Positions 36,167-44,663 of a stretch of DNA of 44,663 nt are shown here, piece after piece. The DNA lies in NCBI GenBank assembly GCA_014238945.1, contig JABAAB010000065.1, forward strand, positions 1 to 44,663, in the 5' to 3' direction. Source of the stretch: Lysobacterales bacterium. Its GTDB lineage: Bacteria > Pseudomonadota > Gammaproteobacteria > Xanthomonadales > SZUA-36. Numbering within the stretch: the first letter of the stretch is position 1; every line of letters starts with the position of its first letter. Under the pieces are notes generated by a model, which was not told where the DNA came from, made no database searches, and saw only the letters and a list, made by a program, of their open reading frames with translations. The position numbers were made by a program, and so were the translations under genes.

Positions 36167-37957
36167 ATGGCACATGATTATTCCGTGACGGAACACCAGT
36201 ATGACGTTGTCGTGGTCGGGGCAGGGGGTGCCGGACTGCGTGCCACCATGGGCCTCGCGGCTACCGGGTTGAAAACCGCCTGTATTTCCAAGTTGTTTCC
36301 AACCCGCAGCCATACCGTCGCAGCCCAGGGTGGCATGTCTGCTGCACTGGGCAACATGGGAGATGACGACTGGCGCTGGCATATGTATGACACCATCAAG
36401 GGGTCCGACTGGCTGGGCGACCAGGACGCCATTGAATACATGTGCCGTGAAGCGGTGCCGTCGGTCATTGAACTGGAACATTTTGGTGTTCCGTTTTCAC
36501 GTACCGAGGAAGGCAAGATTTATCAACGTCCCTTTGGTGGAATGACGACGCATTTCGGTGAAGGCACGGCGCAACGAACCTGTGCAGCAGCAGATCGAAC
36601 GGGACATGCCATCCTGCATACGTTGTATCAACAGTCACTGAAACATGACGCCACGTTTTTCATTGAGTATTTCGCCTTGGACTTGCTGATGGACAATGAT
36701 GGCATTTGCCGCGGTATCCTGACCTGGGATCTTGCCAGTGGCAGTCTGCATCTGTTTCGTGCACATGCGGTCATTCTTGCCACCGGTGGTTATGGACGCA
36801 GCTACTTTTCCTGTACTTCGGCCCATACCTGCACCGGTGACGGCAATGGCATGGTATTGCGTGCAGGACTGCCATTGCAGGACATGGAGTTTGTGCAATT
36901 TCATCCCACCGGTGTTTACGGCGCAGGTGTGCTCATTACCGAGGGTGTTCGGGGGGAAGGTGGCTTTCTGACCAATTCGCAGGGTGAGCGCTTTATGGAG
37001 CGGTATGCGCCCAATGCCAAGGACCTGGCCTCACGCGACGTGGTCAGCCGGTCGATGACAATAGAGATCAGGGAGGGACGGGGTGTCGGACCAAATAAGG
37101 ATCACATCCATCTGAATTTGCAGCATCTCGGTGCAGACATCATAGCCGAACGACTTCCGGGTATTGCGGAAAGTGCCGAGATTTTCGCCGGGGTGGATGT
37201 CACCCGCGACCCCATTCCGGTATTACCCACGGTGCATTACAACATGGGCGGCATACCCACCAACTACCATGGAGAGGTCGTCAAACTAATTGACGGCAAC
37301 CCGGATTCTGTCGTACCCGGTCTGTTTGCCATCGGTGAGGCCGCCTGTGTTTCGGTGCACGGCGCAAACCGGTTGGGATCAAACTCCCTGCTGGATATTA
37401 TCGTCTTTGGACGCGCCGTTGCCCAGCGATGTGCGGATATCATCAAACCCGGACTTCGACACCAACGCATGGACCCGGGATCCATTGACGCACTGGTCGA
37501 GGATTTTGACCGTTTGCGCTGCGCCGACGGCACCAACAGTGCCGCGGAAATCCGGCAGCAAATGCAGCATGTAATGCAAAGCAACGCCGCGGTTTTCCGG
37601 ACCGGTGAAATATTAAGCGAAGGCTGCAAATTGATCTCGAAAGTCTATGCGACCTTTGACGGTATCAAGGTGACCGACCGTTCGATGGTGTGGAACTCAG
37701 ACCTGGTTGAAACCCTGGAACTGCGTAATCTTCTGGGCTGTGCAATGGTTACCATGTTCGGTGCGGAAAACCGCAAGGAAAGCCGTGGCGCACATGCAAG
37801 GGAAGATTTTCCGGACCGCGACGACAATGACTGGATGAAACACAGCCTGGCGAGCCTGGATGAGACTGGCCGGGTATCCATCGATTACCGTCCGGTGCAT
37901 CTGTTTACGCTGACCGACGACGTGGATGTTGTACCGCCGAAAGCGCGTGTATATTAG
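36167..37957 (+). CDS. sdhA: Succinate dehydrogenase flavoprotein subunit
   Basis: A 596-residue catalytic subunit. It has the FAD-binding dinucleotide fold [18 protein letters not shown], the covalent-flavin histidine in [13 protein letters not shown] (H49), and the substrate-site region [19 protein letters not shown]. Length matches E. coli SdhA (588). It oxidises succinate to fumarate in the cycle and respiratory chain. It lies three bases after sdhD. Confidence 0.98.
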   Translation: MAHDYSVTEHQYDVVVVGAGGAGLRATMGLAATGLKTACISKLFPTRSHTVAAQGGMSAALGNMGDDDWRWHMYDTIKGSDWLGDQDAIEYMCREAVPSVIELEHFGVPFSRTEEGKIYQRPFGGMTTHFGEGTAQRTCAAADRTGHAILHTLYQQSLKHDATFFIEYFALDLLMDNDGICRGILTWDLASGSLHLFRAHAVILATGGYGRSYFSCTSAHTCTGDGNGMVLRAGLPLQDMEFVQFHPTGVYGAGVLITEGVRGEGGFLTNSQGERFMERYAPNAKDLASRDVVSRSMTIEIREGRGVGPNKDHIHLNLQHLGADIIAERLPGIAESAEIFAGVDVTRDPIPVLPTVHYNMGGIPTNYHGEVVKLIDGNPDSVVPGLFAIGEAACVSVHGANRLGSNSLLDIIVFGRAVAQRCADIIKPGLRHQRMDPGSIDALVEDFDRLRCADGTNSAAEIRQQMQHVMQSNAAVFRTGEILSEGCKLISKVYATFDGIKVTDRSMVWNSDLVETLELRNLLGCAMVTMFGAENRKESRGAHAREDFPDRDDNDWMKHSLASLDETGRVSIDYRPVHLFTLTDDVDVVPPKARVY

Positions 37958-38062
37958 GAATCTGCCGGATTTGGTATGACTTAGTGTGAAAAACCTGACT
38001 CAATTCGGCTTTCCCTCGCAACAAGTGGTCAGGCCCGAAGGGTCTCCGAGAAGGAACAATAA

Positions 38063-38848
38063 ATGCTCGAATTAAGATTAGCGCCTGAAGCACGTCCTCT
38101 CAAAGGACAGCATTTTTCCGCGGAGGATGCCACGGCCAATACCCGGATATTTCGGGTTTACCGGTGGGATCCTGACCAGGGAAAAAACCCGCGCATCGAC
38201 AGTTATGAAGTTGACCTGGACAATTGTGGTCCGATGGTGCTGGACGCCATCATCAAGATCAAGAATGAAATCGATCCATCACTGACCTTTCGCCGTTCAT
38301 GCCGCGAGGGCATCTGTGGTTCTTGCGCGATGAATATCGACGGAACCAATACGCTGGCTTGCACCAAGCCCATCCGGGAGATCAAGGGGGATGTCAGGAT
38401 AAACCCCTTGCCCCATTTGGAGGTGGTCAAAGACCTGGTGCCGGATATGAGCCATTTCTACGCGCAATATGCCAGTATCAAGCCCTGGATCCGTACTCAA
38501 AGCGTACCCTTACCGGACAAGGAACGACTGCAATCCCACGATGACCGCGACAAGTTGGATGGTCTCTACGAGTGCATATTGTGCGCCTGTTGTTCTACCT
38601 CTTGTCCCAGCTACTGGTGGAACGGAGACCGCTACCTGGGTCCTGCCATCCTGTTGCAAGCGTATCGCTGGCTGGTGGATAGTCGGGACGAGGTGACCGG
38701 TGAGCGCCTGGATGAACTCGATGACCCCTTCAGGCTCTATCGCTGCCATACCATCATGAACTGTACTGCAACCTGTCCCAAGGGTTTGAACCCGGCAAAG
38801 GCGATTGCCGAAACCAAGAAAATGTTGCTGGCACGCAGCGGAATCTGA
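38063..38848 (+). CDS. sdhB: Succinate dehydrogenase iron-sulfur subunit
   Basis: A 261-residue electron-transfer subunit with three cluster motifs: [2Fe-2S] [12 protein letters not shown] with a later Cys in TLACT, [4Fe-4S] [12 protein letters not shown], and [3Fe-4S] [14 protein letters not shown]. About 20 extra N-terminal residues compared with E. coli are seen, as in other gammaproteobacteria. A 105-base gap separates it from sdhA, with GAAGGAA before the ATG. Confidence 0.97.
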   Translation: MLELRLAPEARPLKGQHFSAEDATANTRIFRVYRWDPDQGKNPRIDSYEVDLDNCGPMVLDAIIKIKNEIDPSLTFRRSCREGICGSCAMNIDGTNTLACTKPIREIKGDVRINPLPHLEVVKDLVPDMSHFYAQYASIKPWIRTQSVPLPDKERLQSHDDRDKLDGLYECILCACCSTSCPSYWWNGDRYLGPAILLQAYRWLVDSRDEVTGERLDELDDPFRLYRCHTIMNCTATCPKGLNPAKAIAETKKMLLARSGI

Positions 38849-38864
38849 ATTTGCAGACAGACTC

Positions 38865-39107
38865 ATGGGGGAAATGAGGCTAAAAAAACTTCGCTGGAAA
38901 AGCCGTCGCGGGATGAAAGAACTGGATGTCCTGTTTGAGGCATTCTTTGATCGCTATCAGGATGACCTGCGGGCGGGCGGCTGGCCACAGCTTGAAGAAC
39001 TGCTTGAAATGGAAGATGACGTTCTTTTCGACTGGATCTCAGGCCGGAACCTGCCTTCACACACGGCATTGCTCACGTTGATTGATGCCCTGGTCCATGG
39101 AAAATAA
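38865..39107 (+). CDS. sdhE: FAD assembly factor SdhE
   Basis: An 80-residue protein with the RGMKELD signature (RGxxE) of SdhE, which attaches FAD covalently to SdhA. The helical pattern ELDVLFEAFFDRYQDDLRAG and FDWISGRNLPS is that of the family. Starts at 38865 or 38874 are both possible; GGGGG lies too close to the second. Its place directly after sdhB supports the function. Confidence 0.92.
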   Translation: MGEMRLKKLRWKSRRGMKELDVLFEAFFDRYQDDLRAGGWPQLEELLEMEDDVLFDWISGRNLPSHTALLTLIDALVHGK

Positions 39108-39549
39108 TCCACCATTGAAACTGAGGGTGTCCCGGCGCGAGGATTTCGCGGGACTGTTTTACCTGCTGGTCTCGTTTTGCCTGGCGGCTGCACTGTTTAG
39201 TTCACATCCTGCAATATTGGTACCGTTGGTCATGGCTTTCGCCCTGGTAATGGGCAATACCCATTTGTTGTCATTTCTCAGGCCAACCGATCAGGACTTG
39301 ACCTTGATCATTTTCTCCCAGGGTCAGGTCAGGGTATTTTCCGAAACCGGACAAGATATAAGTGCCACGCTGGCTGGGCATCATTGGTGCACACAACGGG
39401 TGGCCGTCATTGGTGTCAGAACAGGAAGCAGGATCAACAGGTTTGTTCTGCTGGCAAGACAACAGGATGATGACTCTTTCCGTCGCCTGCGTGGCTGGCT
39501 GAAGGCGGGTTACTTTCAGGGCTCGGTATATACTGATGTGGCCCGGTGA
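39097..39549 (+). CDS. YgfX/CptA-like inner-membrane protein
   Basis: A 150-residue protein with two close hydrophobic helices (about 22-60) and a soluble C-terminal part with SRINRFVLLARQQDDDSFRRL. YgfX (CptA) of E. coli is encoded next to SdhE and has this size and layout. It was described as a toxin that interferes with cell-shape proteins, a role that is debated. Sequence similarity is weak, so the call depends on gene order. The ATG at 39097 overlaps the last codons of sdhE. Confidence 0.65.
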   Translation: MENNPPLKLRVSRREDFAGLFYLLVSFCLAAALFSSHPAILVPLVMAFALVMGNTHLLSFLRPTDQDLTLIIFSQGQVRVFSETGQDISATLAGHHWCTQRVAVIGVRTGSRINRFVLLARQQDDDSFRRLRGWLKAGYFQGSVYTDVAR

Positions 39550-39614
39550 ATGTCAGAATTGATAAATGGTTATTGTTCCTTCCAATAATACGATTTTGTT
39601 CCTATTAATCAGGA

Positions 39615-39803
39615 ATGTACCCAATGATGACCTACAGCGATAAAGTTGTTCGGCAATTCGTCATGATGACCATCGTGTGGGGAATCGTTGGTTTGCTCGT
39701 CGGCGTAATAATTGCAGCGCAATTGTGGCTGCCGCAGCTGAATTTCGATATCCCCTGGTTCACCTATGGCCGCCTGCGTCCACTGCATACCAATGCGGTG
39801 TAG
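39615..39803 (+). pseudogene. ccoN: Truncated cbb3 oxidase subunit I (ccoN), N-terminal fragment
   Basis: The reading frame (ATG at 39615, more likely 39624) encodes [20 protein letters not shown], then [20 protein letters not shown] and [11 protein letters not shown], followed by a stop. This is unmistakably the start of CcoN, the catalytic subunit of cbb3 cytochrome oxidase, which normally has about 470 residues. The frame stays intact up to HTNAV and is cut where a 28-base insertion-sequence end begins at 39799; the TAG stop belongs to that end. No ccoO, ccoQ or ccoP follows. The heme and copper ligands are all lost, so the product cannot be an oxidase. Confidence 0.93.
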
Positions 39804-39826
39804 ATATGTCAGACCTTACGGGACAG
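39799..39826 (+). mobile_element. Solitary IS481-like terminal sequence
   Basis: These 28 bases are identical to the element end at 760-787, starting TGTAGATATG and ending ACGGGACAG. No transposase sequence follows: four bases later the next gene begins. The element and the flank beyond it, including most of ccoN, appear to have been deleted, leaving one terminus as a scar. Confidence 0.75.
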
Positions 39827-39830
39827 ACTT

Positions 39831-40289
39831 ATGAATAATAGCCGTTGCAACTCCTTCAGATACTTTCTGCTTTTTTTTGCAGTATCAATCTGTAGCGTTT
39901 CCCCTGCGATATGGTCCAACGAGGACAGCCTGGCGATTGCTCACGTTGATCGATTTGCCAAGGCCCTGCAGCAAGGCGACGTACAGGGCGTCAGGAATGC
40001 CCTGGCCAAGAATGTTCTGATATACGAATCTGGTGGTGTCGAAGCTTCCCTGGAGGAGTACGCCAGCCATCATATGGGCGCGGATATGAAGTTTCTAGCA
40101 GGGATGGAGACAGAATTATTGTCCAGACATGAGTTTACAGAAGGAAATATGGCCGTTGTCACCACGCTCACCAGGATGCGAGGTATGTATCGCGGCAAAA
40201 CAGTAGACAACAGATCTACCGAGACACTGGTGTTAAACAGGATCGAAGGACAATGGAAGATCATCCATGTTCACTGGTCTTCTCGCTGA
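39831..40289 (+). CDS. Exported NTF2-like (DUF4440/SnoaL fold) protein
   Basis: A 152-residue protein with a signal peptide (about 1-28: YFLLFFAVSICSVSPAIW) and one NTF2-like cone fold. HVDRFAKALQQGDVQGVRNA, the central HHMGADMKFLAG, and the final strand EGQWKIIHVHWSSR are typical of DUF4440-type proteins. The family has no single function; members act as enzymes or small-ligand binders. Its likely ribosome-binding site GGGA at 39820-39823 lies within the insertion-sequence end, so its original promoter region has been replaced. Confidence 0.82.
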   Translation: MNNSRCNSFRYFLLFFAVSICSVSPAIWSNEDSLAIAHVDRFAKALQQGDVQGVRNALAKNVLIYESGGVEASLEEYASHHMGADMKFLAGMETELLSRHEFTEGNMAVVTTLTRMRGMYRGKTVDNRSTETLVLNRIEGQWKIIHVHWSSR

Positions 40290-40877
40290 AAACAAATCCG
40301 TGCGTTAGTTCAGAAAGGGTGGATTCCCTCTTGAAATAACCAATCTTACCTTTGCCTGCATTATTATGCGTATAATGTATATTATGTTAAATAGAAGTCT
40401 TGAATGTACATTGAACTGTCGTTAGCTCTATAAAAAATAACTGCGTCAGGCTTGCGTCCATCCACCATCTATCACTGTATTGCCTTCAATTCAGGGCAGC
40501 CTGAGTAGATTTATTTCCTTCAAGCGGCCACTTGCCGAGCGCTCGACCATATACGCTGGCAACCGTAAACAATGTTCCTGCCTTACTCTTGAGATCCTCT
40601 TCATAGGTATTTCTAAAAATAAAACCTGCAAGGATCACGAGCATGAGGATGAATGATTACAGAATAGTTTCTACAACTTTAAAATTACCTGAACATTGAA
40701 TTTGCAGTAAAAGTGATGGACGCGATATGACACATAGTTAGCTTCTGTTGGATTGCAAAGCCAGCGGGTTGAATTCCACAAGCATCGCTCACTTGACTAA
40801 GCTACCAATTAATTTATGCGCAATATCAGATGCTTATTGTTCATTTATGGTTGGCCGGGTTGTCGAGAGCGCCCTGG
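40290..40877. other. AT-rich gap with decayed sequence
   Basis: No intact gene is convincing in these 588 bases. A perfect TATAAT is at 40371-40376, but its -35 candidates are badly spaced. On the minus strand, 40486-40644 encodes 52 residues (starting MLVILAGFIFRNTYEEDL) without a ribosome-binding site; it may be a fragment of a lost gene. The C-terminal scrap of a short-chain dehydrogenase lies at 40446-40490. The region looks like decay after rearrangement. Confidence 0.4.
40446..40490 (-). pseudogene. C-terminal scrap of a short-chain dehydrogenase
   Basis: On the minus strand the 14 codons before the TGA at 40446 read IEGNTVIDGGWTQA. GNxxxxDGGW near the C-terminus is a hallmark of short-chain dehydrogenases/reductases. 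A stop codon lies immediately upstream in this frame, so nothing longer survives. The match is short and could be chance. Confidence 0.4.
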
Positions 40878-41222
40878 TCAAACACCAACAGATGCTTTAA
40901 CACACGCCATGAGCAGCGCCGCGGATTCTGGGATTTCCAAAGGCTCATCACCCGATATTTCATCTGTTAATGTAATTGAAATCTGCCCCGGCGTCGGATT
41001 GGTCCGCGCGTTCCAGTCGGCATGGAGTTCAATTGAATAGTGAGTTTCCCGGGGTAAAAGCTCACCACAGTCTGACAACTGTGGCCGGTTCTGCCGGTGA
41101 AGCCCATCATTGCGACCAAACTCAAAATTGCCGTTGAAGAAAATACAAACCTTTTCATTTGACATCCTCTCAATAACGTATCCGATTTGATTATACGGTT
41201 TCAATCTAAACACCTCCGGCAT
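40878..41222 (-). CDS. Hypothetical protein
   Basis: A 114-residue protein I do not recognise. It has no signal peptide or membrane segment. Notable stretches are VCIFFNGNFEFGRNDGLHRQ, ETHYSIELHADWNARTNPTP and ISITLTDEISGDEPLEIPES, which suggest a beta-rich fold. An AGGGAG ribosome-binding site lies seven bases before the ATG at 41222, the main reason to accept it. The flanks are AT-rich and the neighbours are pseudogenes, so it may be a remnant. Confidence 0.5.
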   Translation of the reverse strand: MPEVFRLKPYNQIGYVIERMSNEKVCIFFNGNFEFGRNDGLHRQNRPQLSDCGELLPRETHYSIELHADWNARTNPTPGQISITLTDEISGDEPLEIPESAALLMACVKASVGV

Positions 41223-41431
41223 TGTTGTCTCCCTTGGATATATCCTCGAATCAATAGGCCCAGACTATAGGTTTAAAGTAATTATTTAGATATATATATT
41301 ATGTGGTTACGAACATTATACATATATTACATTACTATTTAGAGCAATATCTGACTGGTTCACATCAGGCGCAAAATCGTTAACTTCGAAACAGAAGTTG
41401 CATTAGCAAGCCACTCAGTTAACATGCACCG

Positions 41432-43523
41432 ATGCTCGCCAGTCTAATCTTCATCGTCCTGTTGCAAACCAGTGTATTGGATGACAATACCGGTATCGGA
41501 ACTGACCAAACAATAAACGCGAATCCCGATTCCGTTGTGCAGATAGAGGAGATTCCCAACATCATTGTTCGTTTTCAGCGTGCTCGTTTCAACCACTCGG
41601 TCAATGCCAGTATGGGATCGCTAAGCACAAAAGATCTGGAGACCGAAGCCCGACACATCCCAACCAGGTATTTGACCGTATCCCGGGTACCTGGATCTCC
41701 ACCGGGTCAGGTCAGGAACATCTTAGTGCCATCAGGTCACCGGTTTTGACCGGGGCGGGTGCCTGTGGCGCCTTCATGGTCTTAGAGGACATGGTCCCTA
41801 CCCGTCCTGCCGGTTTTTGTAATGTAAATCAGCTTTTTGAAGTCAATATCGCACAGGCCGGACAGATAGATGTCCTGCGTGGCCCCGGAACGGTCACCTA
41901 TGGTTCAAATGCACTTCATGGGGCCATCAGTCTGTTTACCCCTGGTCCATCACAAGATAAATTGTCCACTTACTCGCTGGAATTGGGAACCAGTGATTAT
42001 TACCGGGCCGTTTCACACAATCTGGCTCCAGGATGGCCTTACAGGCAGGTTACATCAATTCGGGCAGTTTCAGGCACGATGAGCAATACAAACATGGTTT
42101 GTTCAACCTGCAAGTCAACCACACAATGGGTACGGCCACAGGACGTACTTCGTTGGCCTATGCAAGGCTGGACCAGGACACTGCAGGCTTTATCCTTGGT
42201 GAAGACAGCTACAAAGACCCTGTGTTACGCGAACAGAATCTGAACCCGGAAGCATTCAGGGAAGGCTGGGCCTTTCGCCTGTCCAGTTTGTGGGATTGGC
42301 AAACGGACTCCGGACACGATCTGGAGCTGATCCCCTATGTGCGCAGCAGCCGGATGGATTTTCTACAACATTTCCTGCCTGCTACACCGCGGGAGGAAAA
42401 TGGCCAGGACTCTGCCGGGCTGCTGTTCAGCTGGTCCCATGGCACGTCGTTGTCAGCCGGCGCAGATCTCGATTGGGCAGAAGGTATGTTGGTAGAATTT
42501 CAGCAGGACGCACTTGAAACGGGCTCTGCCTTTTTGCAGGCTACACGTCCACAAGGTTATCACTATGACTACGAGGTCAGAGCGCTGACAGTTGCTGCCT
42601 GGGCCCAGTGGCAAAGCGCCTTCGGAGATGGGTGGGAATTCACCGCCGGTCTGAGAGCCGAACACCTGAAATACGACTACGACAACCATATGCTGACGGG
42701 CAATACACGGGATAACGGAAGCGAATGCGGTTTTGGCGGTTGTCTTTATACACGCCCTGCGGATCGTAGTGACAGCTTTTCAAACCTGTCACCTGAACTG
42801 GGTCTCAGCCTGGATGTGGATGAGGAAAACTTGGCTTATCTGCGTGTGTCCTGCGGTTACCGGGCTCCCCAGGCTACCGAACTGTACCGCTTGCAAAGTG
42901 GCCAATTGGTCAGTGATTTTGACTCAGAGACACTGGACGCCGTGGAGATCGGTCTGAAAGGCGTTAAGGGTAATCTGACTTATGAAGTAGCTGTTTACAC
43001 GATGAAGGAAGAAAACTTCATTTTCCGCGACGCCAATGGATTCAATATCAGTGACGGCAAAACCCGACACCGGGGTATCGAAGCACTGCTCCGCTGGCAG
43101 GTGACAGATCATCTGCTGGTCAGCGGAAACCTGTCCTGGGCACAGCATGAATATGACTTCAACCGAAACCTGGCCCGGGGTGAGGTCATAGTCCGGGGCA
43201 ATGAAATAGACACTGCACCACCCTGGCTGGGTGGCCTGCGTGTCTACTGGCAAGCCGATGAACGCAAGGCAATGGAAGCCGAGTGGGTCTACCAGGGTGA
43301 TTACTGTCTCGATGCCGCCAATGCACACGGTTACCCTGGTCATAGCCTGTTGAACCTGCGTGGCTGGGTTGCAATAACGGAAGACAAGCACAGAATTGCA
43401 GTGCGGCTGACCAACCTGCTGGACAACCGCTACGCGGAGCGCGCCGACTTCGCATTTGGCAATTATCATTATTTTCCCGGTGCCGGTCGCAGGGTATTCC
43501 TTGAGTGGCAATATCGGCATTAG
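41432..43523 (+). pseudogene. TonB-dependent outer-membrane receptor with two frameshifts
   Basis: The sequence encodes a receptor in three successive frames. The first (41432 to about 41652) gives a poor signal peptide and the start of the plug (SMGSLSTKDLE). The second (about 41656-42030) continues with HPNQVFDRIPGTWISTGSG, VLTGAGACGAF and the strongly conserved IDVLRGPGTVTYGSNALHGA. The third (from about 42033) carries the whole beta barrel (from MALQAGYINSGSFRHDEQ) to the terminal strand GAGRRVFLEWQYRH. Each switch equals a net loss of one base. Intact relatives have about 690-700 residues, close to the sum of the parts. The family imports siderophores, cobalamin, metals or glycans; no substrate can be named. 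It is either a recent pseudogene or affected by sequencing error. Confidence 0.88.
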
Positions 43524-43624
43524 CCCCCTGCCCCACCGTCCGAAATGATCATTCACCATGATGAAATGCCTTAACTGCCAATATTTGGTTTAAAATCACA
43601 AGTCGGAACTTTCGAGTAACCCTG

Positions 43625-44548
43625 ATGAACACAACCGTAGACAAGATCATACGAATTATCGGTGTCCCCATGGATCACGGCGCCAGTCGCCGTGGCACGG
43701 ATATGGGCCCGTCAGCACTCCGTATAGCGGGTCTGGGCGCGGCCATTCGCAAGATGGGACACCAACTGGAACGAGAGGAAGACATCGCGGTTGATGCCAT
43801 GGAAACTCGCTCTGTGGAAGACACGAAAGCACGCTTCAAACCTCAGATACTCAGTGTTTGCACTGAACTGGCAGGCCGGGTAAAGGAAATTCTGAATGAC
43901 GGGGAATTTCCGCTGGTCATCGGCGGAGACCATTCAATCGCTATGGGAACGGTATCGGGCGCTGCAGCTCATTTCCGCGAAAAAGGCCAGGAAATGGGTC
44001 TGATCTGGTTTGACGCGCATGGCGATATGAACATCCCGGGTGTTTCACCCAGTGGCAATATCCACGGTATGCCACTGGCACACCTTCTGGGCCGAGGTGA
44101 CCCTGACCTGGCCGGCATCATGGGTTTCTGTCCCAAGCTGAATCCTGAAAAAGTCGTACTGATCGGTATCCGTGATATCGACGCAGGTGAAAGAAAAATC
44201 ATCCACGAATCCGGTATCCATGTATTCACCATGCGGGATATTGATGAACTCGGCATGGCCAAAGTGGCTCGCAGAAGCCTGGAAATAGTGACCGGTGACA
44301 CCGCGGGTTTTCACGTCAGTTTCGACGTGGACGGCTGCGACCCCTCCGTGATCCCGGGATCGGGTACCCTGGTACCTGGCGGGGTACGCTTCCGCGAAGC
44401 GCATCTGCTGCTCGAATACTGTGCCGACAGTCGCCACATGACCTCGATGGAAGTGGTAGAACTGAACCCTTTCCTGGACCACGGTAATGTCAGCGCTGAG
44501 CGCACCAAGCACCTGATTCTCAGTGCATTGGGAAAGAGTATTCTCTAA
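43625..44548 (+). CDS. rocF: Arginase
   Basis: A 307-residue manganese enzyme that hydrolyses arginine to ornithine and urea. All metal ligands are present: H103 in GGDHSIAMG, D130/H132/D134 in WFDAHGDMN, and D234/D236 in SFDVDGCDP. VPMDHGASRRGTDMGPSALR at the N-terminus and SMEVVELNP near the end are typical of true arginases rather than agmatinases. It stands alone, with no ornithine aminotransferase or urease genes in view. The tRNA-Leu gene follows after 28 bases. Confidence 0.94.
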   Translation: MNTTVDKIIRIIGVPMDHGASRRGTDMGPSALRIAGLGAAIRKMGHQLEREEDIAVDAMETRSVEDTKARFKPQILSVCTELAGRVKEILNDGEFPLVIGGDHSIAMGTVSGAAAHFREKGQEMGLIWFDAHGDMNIPGVSPSGNIHGMPLAHLLGRGDPDLAGIMGFCPKLNPEKVVLIGIRDIDAGERKIIHESGIHVFTMRDIDELGMAKVARRSLEIVTGDTAGFHVSFDVDGCDPSVIPGSGTLVPGGVRFREAHLLLEYCADSRHMTSMEVVELNPFLDHGNVSAERTKHLILSALGKSIL

Positions 44549-44576
44549 ACTGCAATGCAGGTACAATCCGCACTGC

Positions 44577-44663
44577 GCCCGGGTGGCGAAATTGGTAGAC
44601 GCAAGGGACTTAAAATCCCTCGGTAGAAATACCGTGCCGGTTCGATTCCGGCCCCGGGCACCA
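44577..44663 (+). tRNA. tRNA-Leu (anticodon UAA)
   Basis: An 87-base class II tRNA that ends with an encoded CCA at the last base of the window. The acceptor stem GCCCGGG pairs with CCCGGGC; the D-arm is GCG...CGC; the anticodon stem AGGGA/TCCCT encloses CTTAAAA with anticodon TAA; a long variable arm CGGTA/TACCG follows; and the T-arm is GCCGG TTCGATT CCGGC. It reads leucine codon UUA and, by wobble, UUG. tRNA genes of this kind often serve as integration sites, but no integrase is visible to the left. Confidence 0.97.

Noticed and set aside
38865-39549. SdhE/YgfX-like pair as a toxin-antitoxin system
   Set aside because: SdhE is well explained as the flavinylation factor of the adjacent SdhA; gene order favours complex II assembly, and the toxin role of this family is debated.
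39550-39614. FNR/Anr box upstream of ccoN
   Set aside because: A TTGAT half-site is present at 39559-39563, but the matching ATCAA half is missing at the right spacing.
40486-40644. 52-codon minus-strand frame starting MLVILAGFIF
   Set aside because: It looks partly protein-like but has no ribosome-binding site and ends inside a probable pseudogene scrap. It is recorded in the gap entry only.
40816-41040. 74-codon plus-strand frame
   Set aside because: It overlaps the better-supported minus-strand gene at 40878-41222 and has no ribosome-binding site.
44577-44663. tRNA-Leu as the attachment site of an integrated element
   Set aside because: No integrase and no duplicated tRNA 3-prime end were seen in the window; the downstream side is outside it.

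Overview
The window reads as an ordinary chromosomal segment of a gammaproteobacterium. The order rne / rluC - lolCD - comEC ... exbB - exbD - msbA - lpxK - kdsB - low-Mr phosphatase resembles the envelope and RNA-decay locus I know from Pseudomonas-type genomes. The sdhCDAB-sdhE-ygfX cluster with a divergent ygfZ also fits that class. Base composition is moderate. I cannot assign a genus. I found no phage, plasmid backbone, CRISPR array or recognisable multi-gene defence island.

Layout. (1) 1-4.8 kb is an accessory, partly decayed zone. It holds a secreted orphan, two insertion-sequence remnants joined to each other, an AlkD-like DNA alkylation repair protein, an ltrA pseudogene with an internal deletion, a cysteine-rich secreted protein, an XRE regulator and a TonB-domain/repeat protein. 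(2) 4.9-10.7 kb holds a TMTC/PMT-like membrane protein with C-terminal TPRs, a GacA-like regulator without its phospho-acceptor aspartate, and RNase E with a long structured leader. (3) 10.7-16.0 kb runs rluC, lolC-type permease, lolD, comEC. (4) 16.1-22.5 kb is a block that interrupts the usual comEC-exbB neighbourhood: a LURP-one-like protein, RhlE helicase, a bicupin, a BASS transporter and an N-acyl-D-amino-acid deacylase. (5) 22.7-27.8 kb is a tight envelope operon: exbB, exbD, msbA, lpxK, kdsB, phosphatase. (6) 27.8-32.5 kb runs uvrC, pgsA, ispG and a methyltransferase. (7) 32.5-35.2 kb, minus strand, has an orphan HerA-type ATPase and ygfZ. (8) 35.4-39.5 kb is the succinate dehydrogenase operon with its flavinylation factor. 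(9) 39.6-43.5 kb is a second decayed zone: ccoN cut off at an insertion-sequence end, an NTF2-like secreted protein, an AT-rich gap with a short dehydrogenase remnant, a small hypothetical gene and a TonB-dependent receptor broken by two frameshifts. (10) 43.6 kb to the end has arginase and a complete tRNA-Leu(UAA).

How it works together. The core is housekeeping: lipid A and Kdo supply (LpxK, KdsB, MsbA), lipoprotein release (LolCD), phospholipid synthesis (PgsA), isoprenoid synthesis (IspG), RNA decay and rRNA modification (RNase E, RluC, RhlE), excision repair (UvrC) and respiration (Sdh). The main non-routine observations are: one IS481-like terminal sequence present at two places about 39 kb apart, in one of which it terminates ccoN and appears to supply the ribosome-binding site of the next gene; a GacA-like regulator with a degenerate receiver; a transporter/deacylase pair that overlaps; and a long hairpin-rich leader in front of rne. 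I do not see a convincing new multi-gene system.
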